Assembly: GCA_045222555.1 (NCBI GenBank)
Contig: JBGUYY010000093.1
Span: 1 to 19,752, forward strand
DNA length: 19,752 bases
Reading direction: 5' to 3'
Origin: UBA1756 sp045222555
Lineage (GTDB): Bacteria > Bacteroidota > Bacteroidia > Bacteroidales > WCHB1-69
Shown one piece after another: positions 1 to 6,004 of this stretch; position 1 is the first letter of the stretch; the number at the start of each line of letters is the position of its first letter. Under the pieces are notes generated by a model. The model saw only the letters and a program-made list of their open reading frames with translations, searched no databases and was not told the origin of the DNA. The position numbers and the translations under genes were made by a program.

Positions 1-213
1 TCTCATCAAGACTTGCAGTTTCATTCCCCGCAAACTCTCATCGGTGGCATCGAGTTCCTTCTTGATGACTTCGTATTTGTCTTCCAACACGCAATCCAAA
101 CGGCGCAACACCGTGAAAGGAAGAATTACGTTTTCGACCTCGGTGTCGTCGTAATCGTCACGAATTATCTCTTTGATATTCCAAATCGTTGAAGCAAGTT
201 CCTGTTCGGTCAT
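1..213 (-). CDS. hsdM: Type I restriction-modification methyltransferase subunit M, N-terminal fragment (cut by window edge)
   Basis: Reading the minus strand from an ATG at 213 gives 71 codons that run open to the window edge, so the C-terminal majority of the gene lies outside. The translation carries the N-terminal helical signature of HsdM proteins: an ELASTIWNIKEIIRDDY stretch at residues 5-21 followed by VILPFTVLRRLDCVLE at residues 29-44. In this family the helical N-domain precedes the SAM-binding methyltransferase domain, and the protein works with HsdS and HsdR to methylate adenine in a bipartite target. The methyltransferase motifs, and any hsdS or hsdR, would lie to the left of this window. 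A Bacteroidetes-type promoter lies 30-60 bases upstream of the start, which fits this being the first gene of its operon. The family call is confident; whether the system is complete cannot be seen. Confidence 0.9.
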   Translation of the reverse strand, partial: MTEQELASTIWNIKEIIRDDYDDTEVENVILPFTVLRRLDCVLEDKYEVIKKELDATDESLRGMKLQVLMR

Positions 214-243
214 ATATTTTCAATTTTTGATTTTTTGGAAGTG

Positions 244-274
244 CAAACTTACAACTTTATTCCCACATTTGCAA
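244..274 (-). promoter_or_regulatory. Bacteroidetes-type promoter for hsdM
   Basis: On the minus strand TAAGTTTG (251 to 244) matches the -7 consensus TAnnTTTG, and a TTG (274 to 272) lies 20 bases upstream as the -33 element. The start codon of the hsdM fragment is 30 bases downstream. Confidence 0.65.
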
Positions 275-392
275 CTTTTTAACACTACCTTTTTACAATG
301 TATTAAATATAAATACTTTGCAAGACCGTACAATTATGGCATCCAACCCCGCGGAAGCAATCCGGGAGGCGGTACCTAAGAGAATTCACGGT

Positions 393-537
393 TAGATGGA
401 TGATGGGAGATGGAAGATGGATGATGAACGGATAATGATTAATGGTTAATGGTTAAAGGTTAATGGTGTCGTCAAGGTCAATGTTAAAGTTGGGGTTTCT
501 TTTGAATTCGGATGGATGATGGATGATGTAAGATGGG
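393..537. repeat. Short simple-repeat tract (GATGGATGATG / TTAATGG units)
   Basis: The intergenic stretch 214-630 contains no convincing gene. Apart from the hsdM promoter it holds degenerate tandem units built on GATGGATGATGG and AATGGTTAATGG at 393-468, with a further GATGGATGATGGATGATG run at 511-528. Such tracts are common between genes in Bacteroidales and I see no coding or RNA structure in them. A few very short open frames cross the tract, but they have no protein-like composition and no promoter. Confidence 0.6.
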
Positions 538-630
538 ATAACTCCCGAGCAGATGATGCCATCGGTTCAGGAGCAATCTATATCTTCTGGTAATCACAGA
601 CAGCCCCTAAGGAGATCAGAGACCGCTCCG

Positions 631-837
631 TCAGCGTGATTGGATGAACAGGCCGAGCACGATCCATATCCACCAGTAGGCGGTGGCGGACAGGGCGGCG
701 AGCAGTCCCATGCCGAAATACCACAGCCAGAACTTCAGGTTCTCCCTGCGTTGCTCGCGGCGGACCTCCTCGGCGGTCATGAAGGTGTCCCATTTTCCCC
801 TTTTGGGGGCGACTGATGTTTTTGTGTCTTTATCCAT
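631..837 (-). CDS. Small two-helix membrane protein, unknown function
   Basis: This 68-residue minus-strand frame has a protein-like layout. A charged N-terminus (MDKDTKTSVAPKRGKW, then a KR/EE-rich amphipathic stretch to about residue 36) is followed by a hydrophobic region, residues 37-65, rich in W, F, L and A. That region is long enough for two short membrane passes, with a small break near residue 51. The protein ends a few residues later (QSR). I do not recognise a family. It stands alone between repeat tracts, and I found no clear TAnnTTTG box upstream. The composition (a charged head, then aromatic-rich hydrophobic helices) is what supports it over the overlapping frames on both strands, which look random. 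It could be a small inner-membrane accessory protein; no function can be assigned. Confidence 0.55.
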   Translation of the reverse strand: MDKDTKTSVAPKRGKWDTFMTAEEVRREQRRENLKFWLWYFGMGLLAALSATAYWWIWIVLGLFIQSR

Positions 838-913
838 ACCTATATCACGGAAAAGAACCGGTTTTATTACAATCGGCCCAAAAAAAATTTTTCAGCTGCG
901 CATGGCGAGGGGA

Positions 914-1236
914 TTCAGGATTACAGAAAAGAACGGAAAAGACGGAAAAATTACGGAAAACACCTTAGTAAAAGTGAAATATGAAAGGTGAAAAGTGATA
1001 GCTGATAGGAACGGCGAATTTGACGAATTAACTCGAATTTGGCGGTGGCCGATCAATTGCCTGCGAATTACTCGAATTGGGAATTACAGGTCAATTACTC
1101 GAAAGCGTTGGAGTTCAGGATTACAGAAACAAACGGAAAAGATGGCGACGTACTCTAATATAACAGCGAATTACTCGAATTGACTCGAAACTTTAATTAC
1201 AGGCAAATTACTCGAAATACAGGCAAATTACTCGAA
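914..1236. repeat. Intergenic repeat cluster: five ATTACTCGAA units and two 32-bp copies exactly 200 bp apart
   Basis: The stretch 838-1313 has no credible gene. It contains ATTACTCGAA at 1067-1076, 1094-1103, 1170-1179, 1207-1216 and 1227-1236. The last two are in tandem with a 20-base period. It also contains a 32-base element at 914-945 repeated at 1114-1145 with three mismatches, an offset of exactly 200 bases. A GTGAAAAGTGA-like tract lies near 969-1000. The layout resembles an eroded tandem duplication rather than a CRISPR, because the unit is too short and the spacing is irregular. Confidence 0.7.
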
Positions 1237-1313
1237 AGCGCCGAATATTTTATAAAGATTTTCGATAGCTTTTGAGTACGAAGTACGACCAACACTTAAC
1301 ACTTAACACTAAA

Positions 1314-2051
1314 TCATATCAGCCATTTCCAATAGTAGTCGTCGGGGTGCGGGATTCCGCCGCATTCCGACAGCAGTTGCCTGCAGCTGTCAGCGACCTC
1401 GGGGTAGGTATAGGGATCGGGGTCTTCCTCGTTGGAGCGTTCGAAGCATTCCAGCGCCGTCTGGATGCACTCGCGGGCCTTCAGCGGGTCGCCGGTAAGG
1501 AGATGGGCGATGCCCAGCCTCCTGTTGTAGAGCCCTATGTTGAAGTCGCTGTCGCCTTCTCTCAAGGCCCGCTCGAGCGCTATGGTGGTGTAATGTATGC
1601 CAGAAGCATAGTCGCCCTTGTAGCAGTACAGCTTGCCCAGGAACCCGAAGGCATCGTCATAGCAGATGTCGAATCCGCGACTGTCGTACAGCCCCAGCTC
1701 CTTGTAGATGCCGATGGCCTCTTCCTGACAGGCGACAGCCTCCGCGATGTCATCCGCGGAGCATGCCTTCCTGTGCAGCATCCGGGCGTAGGCCAGCAGG
1801 TCGGATTGGAGGTCGGAGGTTGCCAATGCCTTCCTCAGCGCGAACAGGTCGTCGAAAACAGACTTTTCCTCTTCTTCGCTACCATGCAGGCTCAGTTCGG
1901 ACCAGAGTCTCTCCATCGCTTCCGCCAGGTTGTCTATGTCCCCGCTTCGACGGCATTCCTCTGCGTAGTCGCGGCAGAGGCCAATCGCCTCCTCCCAGCG
2001 GAATTCCATTGTGAGGTTCTCTATCTGTCGGTCGAATTCTTCTTTTGTCAT
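1314..2051 (-). CDS. TPR-like helical repeat protein
   Basis: This 245-residue protein is almost entirely alpha-helical, with repeated helix pairs of tetratricopeptide character. Examples are the WEEAIGLCRDYAEECRRSGD segment near the N-terminus, DYASGIHYTTIALERALREG in the middle, and LTGDPLKARECIQTALECFE near the C-terminus. There is no signal peptide or membrane helix, so it is probably a cytoplasmic protein-binding scaffold. I chose the ATG at 2051 over an in-frame ATG at 2144 because a good promoter occupies 2123-2153, which would place the longer start upstream of transcription. The gene ends 1 kb from its nearest left neighbour and lies downstream of, and co-oriented with, the ATPase gene at 2310-3449, but it has its own promoter. 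No specific partner or role can be named. Confidence 0.8.
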   Translation of the reverse strand: MTKEEFDRQIENLTMEFRWEEAIGLCRDYAEECRRSGDIDNLAEAMERLWSELSLHGSEEEEKSVFDDLFALRKALATSDLQSDLLAYARMLHRKACSADDIAEAVACQEEAIGIYKELGLYDSRGFDICYDDAFGFLGKLYCYKGDYASGIHYTTIALERALREGDSDFNIGLYNRRLGIAHLLTGDPLKARECIQTALECFERSNEEDPDPYTYPEVADSCRQLLSECGGIPHPDDYYWKWLI

Positions 2052-2122
2052 GGCTGTCGTTTGTTTACTTGTGTTGTGCCTACTGCCGGCGAGTTCGATG
2101 ATGTCCCGGTTCTTTCCGGCCG

Positions 2123-2153
2123 CAAAGTTACACATTTTCCCCATAACAGCAAA
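2123..2153 (-). promoter_or_regulatory. Bacteroidetes-type promoter for the TPR-like gene
   Basis: The minus strand shows TTTG (2153 to 2150), 19 bases, then TAACTTTG (2130 to 2123), an exact TTTG-N19-TAnnTTTG arrangement. Its -33 element lies inside the left edge of the 122-bp repeat copy at 2149-2270, so the repeat supplies part of this promoter. Confidence 0.75.
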
Positions 2154-2270
2154 ATATTTTTTCCCCAGGTTGTAAGAAAAACGCTTTTCCGGCGTTATAG
2201 GGATGTGGTTAGTTTTCCAAACTAGATATTAAGGGGAGGGAGCGGCTCGACGAGGGCCGCTCCCTGTTTT
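2149..2270. repeat. 122-bp direct repeat, left copy, flanking the ATPase gene
   Basis: This stretch matches 3628-3749 in the same orientation, with about a dozen differences over 122 bases by eye. Shared landmarks in order are GCAAAATATTTTTTCCCC, TTGTAAGAAAAACG, GCGTTATAGGG, TTAGTTTTCCAAACTA and a GC-rich hairpin followed by TGTTTT. The hairpin is a perfect 9-bp stem here and has one mismatch in the other copy. The two copies bracket the ATPase gene and its control region. Confidence 0.85.
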
Positions 2271-2272
2271 TG
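2238..2272. terminator. Hairpin terminator downstream of the ATPase gene
   Basis: A perfect 9-bp stem GGGAGCGGC (2238-2246) / GCCGCTCCC (2256-2264) with a 9-base loop is followed on the plus strand by TGTTTTTG. The hairpin sits about 45 bases beyond the stop codon of the minus-strand ATPase gene and could end that transcript as well, although the U-tract is on the plus-strand side only. Confidence 0.6.
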
Positions 2273-2309
2273 CTGTCTCACTCTGACACTACCGTTCTCT
2301 TTTGGGAAG

Positions 2310-3449
2310 TCAGAACAGCTCGCCACTCCAAAGCATCTTCAGGAAGTCAAGGATGTAAATGAGTTCTTCGTCGCCCGATTTGCGGGTTATCGGGTCTAAC
2401 GACACGAGTATCAACCGGCAATCAGGATGTTCCTCCTTGAATGCCTTGAGGCCTTTCTTGTGCTTGGTGTCCACATGCTCCGTGGATTTGATTTCGACGG
2501 CCACTTTGGCGTCGCCGATTACGACATCCACTTCTTTCTTGTCGTAGGTGTGCCAATAGGATATGGCGTCCCGCTTGTCGTTGTAGCCTTTGTAGGCTAT
2601 GATTTCCTGCACCACATAATGCTCGAAGGCGTGCCCGTAGTCATCGGTGCCACGCTTCAGGGAATGGCGCCCCATGAGATAGTTGGAAAGACCGACGTCG
2701 AAATAGTAGAATCGCGGCGCCTGCACAACCTTGCGCTTGATTTCCTTCCGATATGCAGGAATCTCGTAGCCGATAAGGGTGTCGTAAAGAATCTGGAAAT
2801 ATGACTTCACCGTTTTGGCAGAGACGCCACAGTCGGCGGCTATGTTGGAGTAGTTCAGCATCTCCCCGTCTGAAATGGCGGCAATCTCCATAAAACGCTC
2901 GAACGCATCGAGCTCTCTTACTTCACCCTCTTCACGTATTTCTTCGTCGAGGTACACTTTCACGTAACCGGACAGTCGTTTGGTGGCATCTTCCACCATA
3001 TAGTGTCGCGGAATCATGCCGTTCTGTACGGCACGGTCAATCTGGAAGTCTGTCACCTCAGGCCAGACAAGGGGATAGAGCGTTTCCGGTATGGCGCGAC
3101 CACCAAGGGTATTGGCTCCGGAACGCTTGAGCCTCCTGAAGCTGGAGCCACTGAGGATGAATAACAAGCCTTTTTCAACCATCAACGAATGTACCACATC
3201 CAGCAACTTCGGCACCTTCTGAATCTCATCCACAATCACAATGGTGCCGGCGGGCTTGTCCTGAAGGGCTTCCCACAGGGCGTTTGGATTAAGCCTGAAG
3301 GCTCTTCTAATGCTTGGATTGAGCAAATCATAGTAGACGGCTCCCTTGAAGCGCCCTTTTAGTAGGGTGGACTTTCCCGTCTGACGAGCGCCAAACAGAA
3401 ACATTCCTTCGTCCAGTTTGCTCTCGATGTCGAAAATTCTCTTGTACAT
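2310..3449 (-). CDS. AAA-family ATPase with C-terminal DUF4143 (nuclease-like fold)
   Basis: This 379-residue protein has a complete N-terminal P-loop domain: Walker A GARQTGKST at 20-28, Walker B IVIVDEIQ at 70-77 and a sensor-like LSGSS at 99-103. A helix-turn-helix-like segment (SNIAADCGVSAKTVKSYFQI) covers 201-220. The C-terminal DUF4143 part carries residues in PD-(D/E)xK order, D308 in EVDVVI and E319/K321 in VAVEIKST, with an upstream acidic helix around E276. Proteins of this AAA_14/DUF4143 type are widespread in anaerobic bacteria and archaea; their role is poorly known and they are often lineage-expanded. The gene is monocistronic, bracketed by 122-bp direct repeats, and has a palindrome over its upstream region, which suggests a self-contained, possibly autoregulated unit. 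Nuclease activity is not proven for the family. Confidence 0.9.
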   Translation of the reverse strand: MYKRIFDIESKLDEGMFLFGARQTGKSTLLKGRFKGAVYYDLLNPSIRRAFRLNPNALWEALQDKPAGTIVIVDEIQKVPKLLDVVHSLMVEKGLLFILSGSSFRRLKRSGANTLGGRAIPETLYPLVWPEVTDFQIDRAVQNGMIPRHYMVEDATKRLSGYVKVYLDEEIREEGEVRELDAFERFMEIAAISDGEMLNYSNIAADCGVSAKTVKSYFQILYDTLIGYEIPAYRKEIKRKVVQAPRFYYFDVGLSNYLMGRHSLKRGTDDYGHAFEHYVVQEIIAYKGYNDKRDAISYWHTYDKKEVDVVIGDAKVAVEIKSTEHVDTKHKKGLKAFKEEHPDCRLILVSLDPITRKSGDEELIYILDFLKMLWSGELF

Positions 3450-3465
3450 AAGACCCTCAAAATTT

Positions 3466-3511
3466 AGGAGTATACTCCTGATTTTATTACTAAATTCGGG
3501 AGTATAGTAAT
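3466..3511. promoter_or_regulatory. Palindromic operator-like element upstream of the ATPase gene
   Basis: AGGAGTATACTCCT at 3466-3479 is a perfect 14-base palindrome. A second GGGAGTATAGT half-site lies at 3498-3508, with its GGAGTATA core 32 bases from that of the palindrome. The palindrome abuts a -7-like box on the minus strand, TAAATTTTG (one base longer than the TAnnTTTG consensus), just upstream of the ATPase ATG at 3449. A protein bound here would cover the promoter. The identity of that protein is unknown. Confidence 0.5.
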
Positions 3512-3627
3512 GATATTTTGCTATTATTTTACCATATTAACTTAGCAAATCATTCTAGCATTCAGTACGTTATACAATACTCAACCATGCTTTGCAACTG
3601 CAAATATAAGTTTTTTTTGTATTTCCG

Positions 3628-3749
3628 GCAAAATATTTTTTCCCCGGGGTTGTAAGAAAAACGTTTTTCCTGCGTTATAGGGTTGTGTTTAGTTTTCCAA
3701 ACTAAATATTTAGGGGTGGGAGCAGCTCGAGAGGGCCGCTCCCTGTTTT
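3628..3749. repeat. 122-bp direct repeat, right copy, flanking the ATPase gene
   Basis: This is the second copy of the repeat at 2149-2270, in the same orientation. It includes a perfect TTAGTTT-TCC-AAACTAA inverted repeat at 3689-3705 (slightly decayed in the left copy) and the GC-rich hairpin at 3718-3743 with one mismatch and a loop two bases shorter. The right end stops three bases before the -33 box of the next gene. The rest of the gene-free stretch 3450-3830 holds the operator-like palindrome, AT-rich DNA and that promoter. Confidence 0.85.
3718..3749 (+). terminator. Hairpin terminator-like element in right repeat copy
   Basis: The stem GGGAGCAGC (3718-3726) / GCCGCTCCC (3735-3743) has one A-C mismatch and is followed by TGTTTTATTTTG. 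No plus-strand gene ends just upstream, so it more likely insulates the promoter at 3752 from outside transcription than ends a specific gene. Confidence 0.5.
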
Positions 3750-3751
3750 AT

Positions 3752-3782
3752 TTTGTTATTTCAAAAAAAATACGTATCTTTG
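3752..3782 (+). promoter_or_regulatory. Bacteroidetes-type promoter for the 196-residue gene
   Basis: TTTG (3752-3755), 19 bases, then TATCTTTG (3775-3782): an exact TTTG-N19-TAnnTTTG match, 48 bases upstream of the ATG at 3831. Confidence 0.8.
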
Positions 3783-3830
3783 CGGCCGGGATAAAAAAAA
3801 ACAAAACAACAAGGCAATTATAATTTCAAA

Positions 3831-4421
3831 ATGCGACCGGAAGAGAAGACAATCAAAGAATTGCTGAAGAAAGGGTATTCGACGCTGAAAACGGACGGAT
3901 ACAAGAACTACGACGGATGCCCCGATGTGTGGCGTCTGCTTGAGGTCTGGTTCGGCGTGGGAGAGAAGAGCCTCTACCTCGACTACGAAAGGGAATGCGA
4001 CAAATACCACTTCTATTTCTACAGGAACAGGAAAGAGGCCATCGCGAAGAGGCCGGAGACCGCAGGGGGGACGGAGAGGTATCACGTGGAGAGGTACCTG
4101 AGGGAGAAGATGCCCTATTACACGTTGGCGAGGAGGGTGGCCCGAACGGTGGCAGGGAAGAAAGGATACTACTGTACGGAAAACATAGGGGTCACGAATG
4201 CGGTTGTGGGTGACATCGATAACTTCGCGTTTCTGGTGAACTGGTTCGTGGGAAGCAAGGCTTGCATCGGCTATGCGTACGATGAAGACAAACCGATGCT
4301 GCTCATAGGCGAGTACAACGACCTGTATGACATTCTGAATGGGATGGGCTATGAGTCGCATATAGACGAGGACGAAGGCATCGAGATATTCGACGACATA
4401 GTGCTGGAAAGCGTTTGGTAG
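3831..4421 (+). CDS. Protein of unknown function (196 residues)
   Basis: I do not recognise this family. The protein is soluble-looking, with no signal peptide or clear membrane helix. It is rich in Y, D, E and K, with a basic middle (the REKMPYYTLARRVARTVAGKK stretch, about residues 91-110) and an acidic C-terminus ending in DEDEGIEIFDDIVLESVW. An aromatic VWRLLEVWFGVGEKSLYLDY segment lies near residues 32-52. A strong promoter precedes it, and a SprT-like peptidase gene starts 39 bases after its stop on the same strand, so the two may share a transcript. Whether it belongs to the downstream ADP-ribosylation-related block is open. The start is fixed by the promoter position and by the typical AT-rich leader. 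Confidence 0.7.
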   Translation: MRPEEKTIKELLKKGYSTLKTDGYKNYDGCPDVWRLLEVWFGVGEKSLYLDYERECDKYHFYFYRNRKEAIAKRPETAGGTERYHVERYLREKMPYYTLARRVARTVAGKKGYYCTENIGVTNAVVGDIDNFAFLVNWFVGSKACIGYAYDEDKPMLLIGEYNDLYDILNGMGYESHIDEDEGIEIFDDIVLESVW

Positions 4422-4460
4422 AAACAAGGAAAAAACATATAAGATTTGGTTATATAATAT

Positions 4461-4841
4461 ATGTGGAACATTACGACATTGAAAAGGACATTCAAGCTGG
4501 CCAAGCTTTACAAGGAACTGAATGAAAAATATTTCGGCGGTATTCTCGGCGATGTTAAATTTGAAGGCAACCCCAGACTTTGGGATACCTTTGCTGCAGT
4601 CGCAACCATATACACATATAAAAATCTCTGCGGGGAAAAAGTGGCAACCATCAAATTCGACACGAAATATGATTGGGATGAAAAAGATATACGCCGCGTC
4701 CTTTTACACGAAATGATACATTATTACATATTTGTCAAACTTGGAAGACGCTTGATATTCCCCCACGGACTGCCTTTTATCTGGATAATGCTGAGGATAA
4801 ACAGAAAATACGATGAGCATATAAAGTTGTATTGGATATAA
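4461..4841 (+). CDS. SprT-like zinc metallopeptidase, short form (copy 1)
   Basis: This 126-residue protein has the SprT/Spartan active-site layout: HEMIH (HExxH) at 83-87 and a third ligand in FPHGLPF at 100-106, matching the HGxxF signature of the family. Spartan-type peptidases degrade proteins crosslinked to DNA; bacterial SprT homologues are little studied. The C-terminal zinc-ribbon found in many SprT proteins is absent, because the chain ends about 20 residues after the last ligand. A paralogue is encoded at 7665-8078 on the other strand, with HExxH and HG at the same residue numbers and 62 of 126 residues identical in an ungapped hand alignment. The gene lies 39 bases after the unknown gene at 3831 and 40 bases before the NADAR gene, which has its own promoter. 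The function in this block is inferred only from context. Confidence 0.85.
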   Translation: MWNITTLKRTFKLAKLYKELNEKYFGGILGDVKFEGNPRLWDTFAAVATIYTYKNLCGEKVATIKFDTKYDWDEKDIRRVLLHEMIHYYIFVKLGRRLIFPHGLPFIWIMLRINRKYDEHIKLYWI

Positions 4842-4857
4842 AAAAGTTGTATATTTG
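4827..4857 (+). promoter_or_regulatory. Bacteroidetes-type promoter for the NADAR operon
   Basis: TTG (4827-4829), 20 bases, then TATATTTG (4850-4857). It overlaps the end of the SprT-like gene and drives the two NADAR genes and the kinase. It also rules out an in-frame TTG at 4855 as a start, since that codon lies inside the -7 box. Confidence 0.75.
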
Positions 4858-4881
4858 CACATTGAAAAAAAAGGGATAAAG

Positions 4882-5403
4882 ATGGAATCAACTATGGACA
4901 AACTATTGGAGCTCTGCACCTATGCCAAAGGCGATGTGGTTGCCTTCAGGAACAGGGGCAAATACGCCATCTTCAGCAACTTCTATCCCTTCACCTTCTC
5001 GGCAGAGGGCCAAACATTCCACAGCGTGGAGCAGTACTACCACTGGCGCCGCCTGGAGGGCGCGCCGAAGTATCAGGCGACGATGCTGTCGTTCGACGGC
5101 GAGAAGCACGCCTGGAAGTGCTTCAACTACTCGCGCAACCGCTGGGTGAAGCAGGCCATCGAGACCGACATGGAGAAACGCATCGCCTATATGCGGGGAG
5201 GGCTGCAGTATAAACTGAAGTATTGCGAAGGCTTCAAGGAGGCGCTGCTGAAGACGGGCGACAAAGTCATTGCGGAACTCAACCAGACCTCGAAGCCGGA
5301 CGACATCTGGGCGACGAACAAGACCGAATACGGCTATGAAGGCTCGAACATACTGGGCAAGTTACTGATGGAATTGCGCGAATTGAACAACCAGAAGAAA
5401 TGA
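4882..5403 (+). CDS. NADAR-domain protein 1 (YbiA-like; predicted N-glycosidase / ADP-ribose-guanine hydrolase)
   Basis: This 173-residue protein is a single NADAR domain. FSNFYP (31-36) is followed by EGQTFHSVEQYYHWRR (42-57), the most conserved signature with the acidic residue in SVEQ. The end of the domain shows AELNQ, then a tryptophan at 143 in DIWATN, and GSNILGKLLMELR at 154-166. NADAR/YbiA proteins cleave N-glycosidic bonds, either in riboflavin intermediates or in ADP-ribosylated guanine, where some members act as antitoxins to DarT1-type ADP-ribosyltransferases. The usual WG motif reads WA here. The start is the ATG at 4882, since the upstream TTG lies in the promoter. Its stop overlaps the start of the next NADAR gene (ATGA), so translation is probably coupled. 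Substrate preference cannot be decided from sequence. Confidence 0.88.
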   Translation: MESTMDKLLELCTYAKGDVVAFRNRGKYAIFSNFYPFTFSAEGQTFHSVEQYYHWRRLEGAPKYQATMLSFDGEKHAWKCFNYSRNRWVKQAIETDMEKRIAYMRGGLQYKLKYCEGFKEALLKTGDKVIAELNQTSKPDDIWATNKTEYGYEGSNILGKLLMELRELNNQKK

Positions 5404-5999
5404 AAGTCCACGAGATGATACGGGACAATTATCCCGAGTATTACAGCATCGAGCGCTATCCCGCCGACCGCGTCGTCTGTATACGCAAGACCGCCGACGA
5501 GTGGGGCATATTGGGCAACTTCCACAAGGCCGACATTGTTGTGAAGGGCGTCACCTTCGACTGTACGGAGCGTCTCTTCCACCTGATGAAGCTGAGACCC
5601 GATGCTGAGGAGGGCGTTCGCGATATGATGAAGGTGCCGCGTAATTTGATTATGAAGAGGATCTTCGCTAGCCTCGCCAAGGAGCGCCCCGAGTGGTTCC
5701 GCGACGACTGGCCCTCAATGGTTGCGGACGCGATGAAATACTGCCTGACGCTCAAATACGAGCAGTGCGAGTTGTTCCGCAAGGAGCTGGAGCGCAGCAA
5801 AGGCTTGTTTATCGTCGAGGACGAGACCAGCAGGAAGCGTGGCCGCGATGCCGACACCTGGGGTGTGGTGCTGCGGGGCGACGAGTACGTAGGTCCCGGT
5901 CTCCTCGGCCGCCTGCTGATGGAACTCCGCGACAACGGCAAGCTGGAATACACGCTGCCGTCGAACGCTTTGGATTTTGTAAAACACATAAACTCTTGA
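5400..5999 (+). CDS. NADAR-domain protein 2 (divergent paralogue)
   Basis: This 199-residue protein starts within the stop of the preceding gene (4-base ATGA overlap). It has NADAR landmarks in order: WGILGNF at 35-41, VTFDCTERLFHLMKL at 51-65 (the acidic residue sits in the same place as in the classical SxEh motif), IVE at 138-140, WG at 154-155 and GLLGRLLMELR at 167-177. It is clearly diverged from NADAR 1 outside these motifs and has about 20 extra residues at each end, so it is an old paralogue and not a recent tandem duplicate. Two different NADAR enzymes in one operon suggest two substrates or two steps, for example removal of ADP-ribose from a base plus a metabolite clean-up step. 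That is inference. The kinase gene begins 5 bases after its stop. Confidence 0.85.
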   Translation: MKVHEMIRDNYPEYYSIERYPADRVVCIRKTADEWGILGNFHKADIVVKGVTFDCTERLFHLMKLRPDAEEGVRDMMKVPRNLIMKRIFASLAKERPEWFRDDWPSMVADAMKYCLTLKYEQCELFRKELERSKGLFIVEDETSRKRGRDADTWGVVLRGDEYVGPGLLGRLLMELRDNGKLEYTLPSNALDFVKHINS

Positions 6000-6004
6000 C
6001 CCAT

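Noticed and set aside
173..379. Plus-strand frame over the hsdM start and promoter
   Set aside because: It overlaps the confidently assigned hsdM start and its promoter and contains AT-rich, low-complexity residues.
995..1183. Plus-strand frame of 62 codons in the repeat cluster
   Set aside because: It is made of the ATTACTCGAA and 32-bp repeats and has no protein-like features.
1067..1236. CRISPR array
   Set aside because: The repeated unit is only about 10 bases, the spacing is irregular (27 to 76 bases, then 37 and 20), and no cas genes are in the window.
1272..2225. Long plus-strand frame antisense to the TPR-like gene
   Set aside because: Its start lies in repeat DNA without a promoter. 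The minus-strand frame has helical-repeat composition and an exact promoter, so the plus frame is a shadow produced by GC-rich codons.
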